A DNA stretch of 64,000 bases, taken from contig CAWINY010000003.1 in assembly GCA_963837635.1 (NCBI GenBank), forward strand, positions 1 to 64,000, written 5' to 3'. The notes beneath the pieces were generated by a model. That model ran no database searches. It was given only the letters and a program-made list of their open reading frames with translations, and was not told the DNA's origin. Each line of letters opens with the position of its first letter. Within the stretch, counting starts at the first letter, position 1. Positions 1 through 8,238 of this stretch are shown one piece after another. This DNA comes from CAWINY01 sp963837635. GTDB lineage: Bacteria; Acidobacteriota; Terriglobia; Terriglobales; Acidobacteriaceae. The position numbers and the translations under genes are program-made.

Positions 1-448
1 ATTGATCGTGCTGTAGTTGTGAAGCAGCATGCAACTCTCTCTGGACAACATCTCAGTTTTCCAGGGAGATGACACGTATACGAAGCAGTTACCGAATTGG
101 CCGAGATTTAGCCGGATGCCGCATCATAACCGGAGAATCCCGATCATTTTCTCCGCTGCGATTCCCGAAAGGACACTCAGCTCCCCTTATTCACATCACA
201 ATGATGGTTATACGTACTTTCATTCAGTTTTCACTAGCTCTTCACATTTCCGCAACATGAACTCTTCTACACTGGTCCCCTCCTGCTGTTAATTGCAATC
301 GTTTCTGCGCAGCTTTCGTGGCGGCACTAGTGCTTAGGTGTAGCCCCAATCGAAAGCTGAAGACAGGGTGCGCGAGTCGTCCAACTTGCTATCCAGGGCC
401 AGCTGTTTTCACTAACGCTTGGGTGTTTTCTGCCAGGAGTGTGTTGCC
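1..448. other. Non-coding region upstream of the TonB receptor gene
   Basis: No convincing gene is present: the open frames here lack family features, codon bias and ribosome binding sites. Two TATACGT cores (74-80 on the minus strand, 209-215 on the plus strand) resemble the centre of the box found upstream of the phosphonate genes, but a 7-base core is expected a few times by chance in 64 kb, so I do not call them operators. The receptor promoter should lie here. Confidence 0.5.
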
Positions 449-3400
449 ATGAGAAGGCTACTTGTGTGTTTACTTACGATGGTAGCGATTGCCAGCGCGC
501 AAACGGAGCGCGGGCGCATTGCGGGAACCATTTACGATGTGTCAGGCGCGGTGGTCCAGCACGCGCAGGTCACCATCACCAACCAGAATACGGATGCCGC
601 GCGGCAGGTCACAGCGGATGAAAAGGGCCACTACGACCTCGAAGATTTGCTGCCGGCGCCGTATCAACTGACGGCAAACGCAAGCGGTTTCGCCATCAAC
701 GTGCTAACGTTCACTCTGGCTACAGGCCAGAATCGTGCTCTCGACGTCCATCTCCAGCCCACGGCCGTGAAGGAGACGGTCGAGGTCGTATCCGGTTTGA
801 GCCAGGTCGATACCAGTTCGGCCTCCATGGCCTCGACCATTAGCGGGCGCGAGGTCGATAGCCTGCCGCTGAATGGCCGGCACATTGCCCAACTTTACCT
901 GCTGACGCCGGGCGCGAGCAGCACCGGCGCTGGAACGTTCGGGGATATTCGTTTTGCCGGTCGCTCCAACGAACAGAACACCGCCCGTACCGACGGCATC
1001 GATTCCACTTCGATCATCGATTCCAACCCGGGCTGCACCCAAGGCGCCGGCGGTGGGGTCTCGAACTTCCGCCTTGTGCAAAGCCTGGAAAGCGTCCAGG
1101 AATTTAACGTCCAATCCAGCAATTATGCCGCCGAGTACGGGCGCGGCACCGGCGGGCAAATCGACGTGGTGACCAAGTCAGGCTCCAACCGCTTTCACGG
1201 TGACGCGTTCGAGTATCTTCGCAACGATGTGTTTGATTCCAGGAACTATTTCCTGAAGCCGGGGGCAGCCGCGCCTCTGCGTCTGAACCAATTCGGCGGT
1301 TCCTTTGGCGGACCCATCGTTAAAGACAAGCTGTTCTTCTATGCCAGCAACGAAAACCTTCTCCAACGAGTCGCCGTGGCTTATAAGGAAACCACGCTGA
1401 GTTCCTTAGCGCGTTCGGAGGCCGTGCCCTCGATCCAGCCCCTGCTGGCCGCCTACCCCGTCGGCCAAACGCATACGGCGGACCCCCTTTTGGACATTGT
1501 GAGCGGCACGAACTCCTCCTACGTCAACGAGTACTATGGGAACTTGCGGCTCGACTATCACATCAATAGCAAGAACAACGCCTACTTCCGCTATATGCGG
1601 GACCAAGGTGAAAGCTCGGACCCCAGTGACCTGACCAGCGGCAAACGCAACACCATGGTCCCGCAAAACGCGGTCGCCGATTTGACCACCGTTCTGGGAC
1701 CCAACCTGATCAACGATTTGAAAATCGGGTTCAATGCCATGAAGGGCCGCTACATTATCCAGGGTGAGACCCTGCCCGGCCTGGACCTGTCAAACGTCGC
1801 GATCAGCATTGGGGGCGGAACCCAATCGGGATCGACGGGCATGATTACCCCAACTGGAGCGGGATCCGCTCCGTTGTCGCACGCGCAGGATTACACCACC
1901 AGCGAAATGGAGTACATCGACAACCTGTCCTGGACGCGCGGCAACCACACGATCAAGACGGGCATCGAGATCACTCCCCGGGTCATGTACATGGACCAAC
2001 TGGGTGGCGCGGTCTACACCTATTCGACGGTGTCCGATTTTCTTATAAATAAGCTTAAACAGGTGCAGGTAGCCAGCGACCTGGATTCGTTTCCCAGCCC
2101 CTTCAACAACGGCTATACCGGCGTCCGCAAAGGCTTGCAGACGTTTTACGGCGGCTATATCCAGGATGAATGGCGGATCAAACCCAATCTGACCATGAAC
2201 TACGGCCTGCGCTATGACTATTTCACCCCCTTGACCGAAGCACATAACCTGGGGGTTGGGGTCGACACCAATACCGGACAACTCCTGACGGGCAAAACAC
2301 CGTTCTACGCCTCCTCGAAAACGAACTTCGGTCCTCGGCTGGCCTTTGCCTGGTCGCCGAAGGCGCTGCACAATAAGACGGTGATCCGCATCGGCGGTGG
2401 ACTCTACTACGGCCCGGGGCAGGAAGAAGACCAGGTGCAGTCCATTCTCAACGACTACGCCAACATCACCTATACACAAAACTCCGTCCCGTCGGGTTAT
2501 GGCACCCTCGCTTATCCCGCCAACCGCCTGGGACTAATCACCGCATTCAATCCCAATGCCCCCAATGCGCTATATCAGCCGCGGGTTTACCAGGACGGCT
2601 ACACGCTGCCGGAGCGGGTTGCCTCCTATACTCTCTCGGTGCAGCAAACGCTGCCGGACCAATCGGTGCTGACCGTGGCGTATGTGGGCAGCCAGACGCG
2701 ACACGCGTTCTCGCGCGGGGTTGCGAACCTGATCACGGGGGTCGCCACAGACCCGGTGACGGGGGCGGCCATCATAACCCGCCAGTTTGGCAACCAGTAC
2801 GCGGAACTCGACTTCAAGGGCACCAACGGACGCGCCAACTACAACTCGCTGCAGTTGAGCTGGAACCGGCGCTTCGCTAAAGGCTTTACCGCGGTGGCCA
2901 ACTACACCTGGGCTAAGAGCCTGGGCAGCTCCGATGGCTCCAACGAAGCGACCACCGCCGAAAATAACTACACCACCGCCGGCGAGTATGGCCCCAACAG
3001 TTCCGATATCCGGCACAGCTTCAATCTCGCCCTGCTGTGGGACCTGCCGTTCGGCAAGTCGCACACCCTGAACTTCGCAGATAATCGCTGGCTGAACACC
3101 GCGTTCGGCGGATGGCAGGTCGGGACCAGTTTCAATGCCCGTACCGGAACTCCGATCAACGTGCTGTGTAACCGTCCCGATGTGCTGTACAAGTACACTG
3201 GAAGCGGCAAGTACAACGGCCAGTACTATACCTCTCCCGTGTTCTTTAACGGCACTAAGTATTCCAGCAGTCACGGAGCCGGCTATACGCTGCAGACGGT
3301 GGCCGTCGACAATCTTCCGGGTGGCGGTTCGTCGCGTGGCACGCAACGGCCCGATGAGATTGCCGGAGTCGATCCTTACCTGAGCGCCGGCAATGGGTAT

Positions 3401-3784
3401 TATCTGAATCCGGCCGCATTTTCGGTTCCGCTACCCGGCACCTACGGGAACGAGCAGCGAGACACTTTCTACGGCGCCGGGTTCAATCAGGTCGATCTGT
3501 CGCTGACGAAACAATTTTCCATCCGAGAACGTACCAAGCTGGAGTTCCGGGCGGATGCGTATAACATTCTGAATCACCCGAACATCGCCAATCCCGGATC
3601 GCTCATCCTTGGCAGTGCAACCCCGTCAGGCCCGACGAGCACCACTGCTTCTCTGCAGCCGGGACAAGTCTATACGGCGAGCACGGCCGGTTCCGCTTTC
3701 GGTTTGCAAAACTCGACGGTAAGCAACTATATCGGCATGGGCACGTCCCGGCAGATCCAGTTGTCAATGCGCCTCTTGTTCTAA
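449..3784 (+). CDS. TonB-dependent receptor, Oar-like, with carboxypeptidase-regulatory-like N-terminus
   Basis: Outer-membrane beta-barrel of about 1,110 residues. The ATG at 449 is preferred over the upstream in-frame GTG at 419 because it starts directly with a signal peptide (MRRLLVCLLTMVAIASAQ). Residues ~20-105 form a carboxypeptidase-regulatory-like beta-sandwich (GRIAGTIYDVSGAVV), followed by a plug domain (LPLNGRHIAQL, VQSSNYAAEYGRGTGG) and a long barrel that ends in the aromatic terminus MRLLF. This architecture is amplified in Acidobacteriota. The substrate cannot be read from the sequence. It stands alone, followed by a strong terminator. Closeness to the phosphonate island makes uptake of organophosphorus compounds possible, but nothing in the protein shows this. 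Confidence 0.9.
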   Translation: MRRLLVCLLTMVAIASAQTERGRIAGTIYDVSGAVVQHAQVTITNQNTDAARQVTADEKGHYDLEDLLPAPYQLTANASGFAINVLTFTLATGQNRALDVHLQPTAVKETVEVVSGLSQVDTSSASMASTISGREVDSLPLNGRHIAQLYLLTPGASSTGAGTFGDIRFAGRSNEQNTARTDGIDSTSIIDSNPGCTQGAGGGVSNFRLVQSLESVQEFNVQSSNYAAEYGRGTGGQIDVVTKSGSNRFHGDAFEYLRNDVFDSRNYFLKPGAAAPLRLNQFGGSFGGPIVKDKLFFYASNENLLQRVAVAYKETTLSSLARSEAVPSIQPLLAAYPVGQTHTADPLLDIVSGTNSSYVNEYYGNLRLDYHINSKNNAYFRYMRDQGESSDPSDLTSGKRNTMVPQNAVADLTTVLGPNLINDLKIGFNAMKGRYIIQGETLPGLDLSNVAISIGGGTQSGSTGMITPTGAGSAPLSHAQDYTTSEMEYIDNLSWTRGNHTIKTGIEITPRVMYMDQLGGAVYTYSTVSDFLINKLKQVQVASDLDSFPSPFNNGYTGVRKGLQTFYGGYIQDEWRIKPNLTMNYGLRYDYFTPLTEAHNLGVGVDTNTGQLLTGKTPFYASSKTNFGPRLAFAWSPKALHNKTVIRIGGGLYYGPGQEEDQVQSILNDYANITYTQNSVPSGYGTLAYPANRLGLITAFNPNAPNALYQPRVYQDGYTLPERVASYTLSVQQTLPDQSVLTVAYVGSQTRHAFSRGVANLITGVATDPVTGAAIITRQFGNQYAELDFKGTNGRANYNSLQLSWNRRFAKGFTAVANYTWAKSLGSSDGSNEATTAENNYTTAGEYGPNSSDIRHSFNLALLWDLPFGKSHTLNFADNRWLNTAFGGWQVGTSFNARTGTPINVLCNRPDVLYKYTGSGKYNGQYYTSPVFFNGTKYSSSHGAGYTLQTVAVDNLPGGGSSRGTQRPDEIAGVDPYLSAGNGYYLNPAAFSVPLPGTYGNEQRDTFYGAGFNQVDLSLTKQFSIRERTKLEFRADAYNILNHPNIANPGSLILGSATPSGPTSTTASLQPGQVYTASTAGSAFGLQNSTVSNYIGMGTSRQIQLSMRLLF

Positions 3785-3801
3785 GGAAAGAAACACCCAG
3801 C

Positions 3802-3834
3802 CGGGAGGCGGTCCTCGCCGCCTCCCGTTTTTTC
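3802..3834 (+). terminator. Rho-independent terminator after the TonB receptor gene
   Basis: A 9-bp inverted repeat (CGGGAGGCG at 3802-3810 and CGCCTCCCG at 3819-3827) with an 8-base loop is followed at once by six T residues. It begins 17 bases after the receptor stop codon. Confidence 0.9.
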
Positions 3835-3880
3835 TTCAGGAACTAGAAGTCATCTCATAGATCGATCCAGGGTGTGTCAG

Positions 3881-3968
3881 GGCACGACTTAAGTCGTGCC
3901 GAAGGAAGCAGCACAGGTTCAAGGGCTTGAGCCCCTGCGCCTGAAAAGAACTCCCAGGGGCTAAAGCC
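3881..3968. repeat. Cluster of small palindromes between two genes
   Basis: Three adjacent dyads: a perfect 20-bp palindrome at 3881-3900 (GGCACGACTT and its complement), GGGC-TTGA-GCCC at 3923-3934 and GGCT-AA-AGCC at 3959-3968. The GGGCTTGAGCCC type recurs in related form at 62273-62292 (CAGGGCTGAAGCCCTG), so it is probably a dispersed extragenic palindrome family. No coding potential. Confidence 0.65.
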
Positions 3969-4012
3969 AAATTTTGTTGGCAAGGCGGCAAACAACTATA
4001 CAGGAGGTGGAA

Positions 4013-4834
4013 GTGGCGCAACTACGTGTGATGACCTTCAACGTCCGGCAAATCGATGCTGACGATGGCGTGCACGGCTGGGAGTTTCGGAAGGATCTTC
4101 TGGTCGACACCATTCGCTTGTATAGGCCCGAACTGCTGGCCACGCAGGAAACCTTCACCGAGCAAGCCGACTACATCCTGGCCCATCGTGCGGAGTTCGC
4201 CGCCTTCGGCAGCGGACGTTACGGCGACCATCGGGACAAGCACAACACGATTTTCTATGACTGGCGGCAGATGGAGCTTGTGGAGACCGGCGATATTTGG
4301 ATTTCCACCACTCCAGAGATTCCCGGTTCCAGCGATTGGGATATTCCGAAACCACGAATGATCACTTGGGGAAAGCTTCGGCTAGCGGATGGTTGCGCGA
4401 TGGTGGCAATGAACGTCCACTTTCCGTACGGCCGCGAGGCGGACGAAGCTCGCCGGCAAACGGCGCGCCTGATTCGCGAGAAGCTGAGCAGTTTTCCTAG
4501 CGGCATGCCGATCGTGCTGACCGGCGATTTCAATACGGCTCCCGGGGGCGAAGTCCACACCCTGCTGACGCAGGATGTTGAGGATGCATGGGTCAGCGCA
4601 GTACGCCGGATCGGACCCGACGGCACCTTGCACGGCTTCGGCCGGATTCTTGGCCGCCGCCTGGATTGGGTGCTGCACCGGAACCTCGGCCGGGTGCTCG
4701 AAGCCGAGACCGTCACTCACACTGCCGGGGGCCTGTATCCCTCGGATCATTATCCGGTCTGCGTACTCTTCGAGGGTGTGGCTCCGGTGGCGGTTGCCAC
4801 GGACACGTGTAAAGCCGAGGCGAATTCCTGGTGA
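4013..4834 (+). CDS. Endonuclease/exonuclease/phosphatase (EEP) family hydrolase
   Basis: Protein of 273 residues. The GTG at 4013 is chosen because AGGAGG sits at 4002-4007, five bases upstream. EEP fold landmarks appear in order: TFNVR near the N-terminus, TQE (metal-binding Glu), MNVHF, GDFN (Asp/Asn active-site pair) and a terminal SDHYPV (catalytic Asp-His). There is no signal peptide, so it is probably cytoplasmic. Members cleave phosphodiester bonds in nucleic acids, sphingomyelin or sugar phosphates; the real substrate is unknown. It sits between the TonB receptor and the GNAT-MarR gene and shares no obvious promoter element with the phosphonate genes. Confidence 0.8.
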   Translation: MAQLRVMTFNVRQIDADDGVHGWEFRKDLLVDTIRLYRPELLATQETFTEQADYILAHRAEFAAFGSGRYGDHRDKHNTIFYDWRQMELVETGDIWISTTPEIPGSSDWDIPKPRMITWGKLRLADGCAMVAMNVHFPYGREADEARRQTARLIREKLSSFPSGMPIVLTGDFNTAPGGEVHTLLTQDVEDAWVSAVRRIGPDGTLHGFGRILGRRLDWVLHRNLGRVLEAETVTHTAGGLYPSDHYPVCVLFEGVAPVAVATDTCKAEANSW

Positions 4835-4869
4835 GCACCTCGAGAGCAACGGATTATAGCTCCCGGCTT

Positions 4870-4887
4870 GTATATGATACGTACATC
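4870..4887. promoter_or_regulatory. Weak copy of the island box (box A)
   Basis: GTATATGATACGTACATC lies 19 bases before the GNAT-MarR start codon. Read on the minus strand, ATGTACGTATCATAT matches 10 of 15 positions of the form found at 38429-38443. The match is weak; its position directly before a candidate regulator would allow autoregulation. Treat it as a hypothesis. Confidence 0.3.
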
Positions 4888-4905
4888 AATTAATCTTCTC
4901 ACAGG

Positions 4906-5997
4906 ATGACATCTCGGACGGTCATACGAACAGCGCAACCTGCCGACCTTCAAAGGATTAGCGAGATCCTTCTGGAGTCGGGAGTAGCTCAAGCCCCGGA
5001 AATTCGGACGCGCATTCAACAATCCCTGGAACGATCCCCGGATACATGTTTTGTCGGCGTGCAAAATGGGGTGGTGAGCGGCGTCGCGCTTTCCGTGTTC
5101 AATGGTTTCCATCTGTTCCTGCACCATTTTGCCGTGACGTCCTCCAAACGAAATAATGGACTGAGTGCTGCCCTCCATCAACGATTGGTGAAGCGGGCGC
5201 AGGAGCTCCAAGGGCTTGGCGTGATCGCAGACGCCACGTTGACCAGCACTGGTTTTTACGATCGCCTCGGATACAGATTGCCCGGCGCGGTCTTCTTGAT
5301 GAAAGACCTGCAAACGCAGGGTGGGCCCGCGGCGAAGGGCGCAACGGCGAAAGCCGGTATGCGACTGCGGCCCGAGGTTGCAGGGGCGGACCTTATCAAC
5401 CCGGACCCTCGGTCAGGCGACACGCCCATCCGAATCGTGCCACGACTGCGCCGAGCCTATCTGTCCATCAGCCGTTGCGGAGATGCCGCGTTCAGTTCCT
5501 ATGGCATGACCACCGACCAGTACGCGCTGATGCGCATCATCCACCGGGCAGCGGGCATAACCCAGGCCCACGTGGGCAACGACTTGTTCGCCGATCCCAA
5601 CACCATCAGCGCAATGGTCTCGCTGTTGGAACAACGTGGAATTCTGCGCCGCAAAACCTCTCGCCTGGATGGGCGGGCGCGTTGCCTGCATTTCACGCAA
5701 CGAGGGCGCCGGCTCATGCAGCGTCTGGCGCACGAGTGGGAACCAATGAGACACGAGCTCCTGAATTGTTTCGCCGGCGAAGCGGGGCAGCAAGCGCTCC
5801 GGATACTCGACCGCGTCTGTGAGCAGATGACGCTTGGCCGGGCTGCCTTTTTGCAATCCGCAAAACCGGCTAAAGGGCCCAAGAGCGCCTCTTCCAGCGG
5901 CCAAAACGGCAAGGAGCGCAAGACGGGCGGCAAGCGTGATAGCAAATCCCTTCGCCAAAAAGCACCGCCGCTTCGGGAGGCCACCCTGAGAGCATAG
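4906..5997 (+). CDS. GNAT acetyltransferase fused to a MarR-type DNA-binding domain
   Basis: Protein of 363 residues with two domains. Residues ~1-135 look like a GNAT fold (VIRTAQPADLQRISEIL, LHHFAVTSSKRNNGLSAALHQRLV, GFYDRLGYR). Residues ~175-310 match a MarR winged helix (YGMTTDQYALMRIIHRAAG, DPNTISAMVSLLEQRGILRR, DGRARCLHFTQRGRRLMQRL). A basic, low-complexity tail follows. Single-protein GNAT/MarR fusions are known but uncommon, and usually have the domains in the opposite order. In phosphonate loci a GNAT enzyme (PhnO) acetylates aminoalkylphosphonates; here the fusion could sense such a compound or acetyl-CoA. It is the only recognisable local regulator in the island and so the best candidate for binding the shared box. 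Confidence 0.8.
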   Translation: MTSRTVIRTAQPADLQRISEILLESGVAQAPEIRTRIQQSLERSPDTCFVGVQNGVVSGVALSVFNGFHLFLHHFAVTSSKRNNGLSAALHQRLVKRAQELQGLGVIADATLTSTGFYDRLGYRLPGAVFLMKDLQTQGGPAAKGATAKAGMRLRPEVAGADLINPDPRSGDTPIRIVPRLRRAYLSISRCGDAAFSSYGMTTDQYALMRIIHRAAGITQAHVGNDLFADPNTISAMVSLLEQRGILRRKTSRLDGRARCLHFTQRGRRLMQRLAHEWEPMRHELLNCFAGEAGQQALRILDRVCEQMTLGRAAFLQSAKPAKGPKSASSSGQNGKERKTGGKRDSKSLRQKAPPLREATLRA

Positions 5998-6057
5998 AGT
6001 GGAACAGCCCGACTGGGATATCGCTGCTCGAAACCTCTCCTCCACACCAACAGATCT

Positions 6058-6072
6058 GTATACGTAATTTAT
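6058..6072 (+). promoter_or_regulatory. Island box upstream of phnM-arsM (box B)
   Basis: GTATACGTAATTTAT, about 91 bases before the phnM ATG. Its first 11 bases are identical to boxes D and F; the second arm (TTTAT in place of TACAY) is degenerate. Confidence 0.5.
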
Positions 6073-6163
6073 TACCACTCCTTAATCTTCGCGTAACAAA
6101 ACTGCCGTAGCATTCTTCTCGCGATCAAGGCTCACAGCCCAGCAACCACCTAGGACAGAGTTG

Positions 6164-7309
6164 ATGGAATCGGAACTGATTCTGAAGAATGCATGCGTAG
6201 TCATGCCCACGGAGAGCGTAAAAGGGGCGGTCCTTATCCGCCAGGGACGGATCGCGGATATCCGCACCGGCACCGTCTCAATCCCTTCGGGCGTAGATTT
6301 CGAGGGGGACTACCTGATTCCCGGACTGATCGAATTGCACACGGACAACGTGGAGCACCATGTGTTGCCGCGTCCCACGGCGGCGTGGCCGCTGATGCCG
6401 GCGCTGGTGGCGCATGATGCGCAAGTCGCCGCTGCCGGTATTACGACTGTGTTCGACGCTCTTGCTATCGGTAATTCGACGACTGCCATTGCCCGCGGTG
6501 TGGAGATGGTAGAGAGGACCATCGCCGCTCTGGAAACGGGACGGAAATACCAGATGTTTCGGGCCGAGCATCTGTTGCACATCCGGGCCGAGCTTTCCAG
6601 CGAGGATGTCCTGGCCGCCTTCTCCCGGGTAGCCGATCGTCCCGCTTTGCGGATCGTATCCTTCATGGATCACACTCCCGGTCAGCGGCAATTTGCGAAC
6701 CGGACGAACCCCCGACTCGAAGGGAAACTCTTCAGGTCGCAAGCGGAGATCGATGAGTTCATCCAGCGCAGGCAGGAATGCCACCGAAAGTACGCGGAAC
6801 CGAACCGGCAGCAGTTGCTTGCAATGTTACGCGATCGGGATCGCCCGCTGACGCTCGCCAGCCACGACGATACCACGGTGGCGCATGTCGAACAGGCGCA
6901 TGCGGAAGGATTCACCATTTCGGAGTTCCCCACCACCGTGGTAGCGGCAGTAGCCGCCCGCCAGAAAGGCATGCACGTGATCGCCGGTGCGCCCAACCTG
7001 ATGCTTGGCGGGTCCCACTCCGGAAACGTCTCGGCCGAAGAGCTGACCAGACGCGGACTCCTGGATGCGCTGTCTTCGGACTATGTTCCTGCCAGCTTGC
7101 TGAATGGCGCCTTCCTGATTTCCGAAAAACTGAGTTTGCCGCTGCACGAGGCACTGAAACTCGTTTCCCTGAATCCGTCTTGCATTGTCGGTCTGGACGA
7201 TCGGGGCAGCGTGAAAATTGGGAAAAGGGCGGACTTGGTCCGGGTGAAGCACGTGCAAGGGGTCCCGCTGCCCGTCATGGTCTGGCGGGAAGGAAACCGG
7301 GTGGCCTAG
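6164..7309 (+). CDS. phnM: PhnM-type ribose 1-methylphosphonate 5-triphosphate diphosphatase (first copy)
   Basis: Amidohydrolase-superfamily protein of 381 residues. In the C-P lyase pathway PhnM removes pyrophosphate from alpha-D-ribose 1-methylphosphonate 5-triphosphate. Signatures: GDYLIPGLIELHTDNVEHH with the metal-binding HxD, MDHTPGQRQF, ASHDDTT, GAPNLMLGGSHSGN, and a C-terminal GSVKIGKRADLV. I start at ATG 6164; a TTG lies directly before it. This copy resembles E. coli PhnM more than the second copy at 12039-13187 does, for example in the HTDN motif. It is separated from the main phn operon and precedes arsM by 44 bases, probably as one transcript from the promoter carrying box B. 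Confidence 0.9.
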   Translation: MESELILKNACVVMPTESVKGAVLIRQGRIADIRTGTVSIPSGVDFEGDYLIPGLIELHTDNVEHHVLPRPTAAWPLMPALVAHDAQVAAAGITTVFDALAIGNSTTAIARGVEMVERTIAALETGRKYQMFRAEHLLHIRAELSSEDVLAAFSRVADRPALRIVSFMDHTPGQRQFANRTNPRLEGKLFRSQAEIDEFIQRRQECHRKYAEPNRQQLLAMLRDRDRPLTLASHDDTTVAHVEQAHAEGFTISEFPTTVVAAVAARQKGMHVIAGAPNLMLGGSHSGNVSAEELTRRGLLDALSSDYVPASLLNGAFLISEKLSLPLHEALKLVSLNPSCIVGLDDRGSVKIGKRADLVRVKHVQGVPLPVMVWREGNRVA

Positions 7310-7353
7310 GGCGGAACTGCCAGTGGAGCGGGTCCATTTGAGGGACGATTGTC

Positions 7354-8202
7354 ATGAGCGCAGAAGATATTAAGGACGCAGTCAAAGAAAGATACACCCA
7401 AGCCGCCCTGCGGGTGCGGAATGGAGGCAAGGGCTGTTGCGGGGCTTCTTGCGCCACCACCACGACCGAAAGCCGCCATCACCGTATCACTGCGGAGCTT
7501 TACGACAAAACTCAGGCTGACCAGATCCCCGAACAAGCGCTGCAGGCATCGCTTGGATGCGGGAATCCGACCGCACTGGCACAGCTCCATCCCGGCGAAA
7601 CGGTGCTTGATCTGGGATCGGGAGGCGGGATCGATGTGCTGCTTTCCGCCAAGCGCGTGGGACCGAGCGGTAAGGCTTATGGCCTGGATATGACTGACGA
7701 GATGCTCGCACTGGCCCGGGAGAACCAGCGGAGCGCCGGCGTGGACAACGTCGAGTTTCTACAGGGAGAAATGGAAAACATCCCTCTCCCCGACAACTCG
7801 GTCGACGTGGTCATTTCCAACTGTGTTATCAATCTGTCCCCAGACAAGGATTGCGTTTTGCGGGAAGCGTTTCGGGTACTTAGACCCGGTGGCCGGCTGG
7901 CGGTTTCCGACATCGTGGTCCATGGCGATGTTCCTCCCGAAGTGAAGCAGAGCATGCTTTTGTGGGCTGGTTGCATCGCGGGTGCGCTCAAGGATTCGGA
8001 CTATATATCGAAGCTGAAGGCCGCCGGCTTTGAGACGATCGAAATCGAGCCTACCAGGGTTTACACGCTCGAGGACGCCCGCGCTTTTCTCAGCGGAAAG
8101 TCGATCGACGTGGAGGCGATCGCGCCGCAAGTGCAGGGAAAGTTCATGAGTGCGTTTGTTCGGGCGATCAAGCCGCTAGGCCCTGCTGTTTGTAACGGGT
8201 GA
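7354..8202 (+). CDS. arsM: Arsenite S-adenosylmethionine methyltransferase
   Basis: Protein of 282 residues. ArsM transfers methyl groups from SAM to trivalent arsenic. The SAM site is LDLGSGGGID (residues ~85-94). The three cysteines needed for As(III) binding in the family are present in their usual contexts: LGCGNP (Cys69), ISNCVINLSP (Cys157) and WAGCIAGAL (Cys207); an extra GCCGASC cluster sits near residue 28, as in many bacterial ArsM proteins. There is no arsR, arsB or acr3 next to it. Its place 44 bases after phnM inside a phosphonate island is unusual and could mean that organoarsenicals are handled together with phosphonates. Confidence 0.93.
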   Translation: MSAEDIKDAVKERYTQAALRVRNGGKGCCGASCATTTTESRHHRITAELYDKTQADQIPEQALQASLGCGNPTALAQLHPGETVLDLGSGGGIDVLLSAKRVGPSGKAYGLDMTDEMLALARENQRSAGVDNVEFLQGEMENIPLPDNSVDVVISNCVINLSPDKDCVLREAFRVLRPGGRLAVSDIVVHGDVPPEVKQSMLLWAGCIAGALKDSDYISKLKAAGFETIEIEPTRVYTLEDARAFLSGKSIDVEAIAPQVQGKFMSAFVRAIKPLGPAVCNG

Positions 8203-8238
8203 TCGAAGTGATGATACAGGTGCGCAGGCAGGAGTCAC

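Noticed and set aside
29..292. Short open frames at the left edge
   Set aside because: No similarity, unusual composition, no start signals.
1790..2479. Long minus-strand open frame (229 codons) inside the TonB receptor gene, and a similar one at 2570-3346
   Set aside because: They are antisense shadows of a high-GC gene; no domain, no ribosome binding site, and the plus-strand protein is unmistakable.
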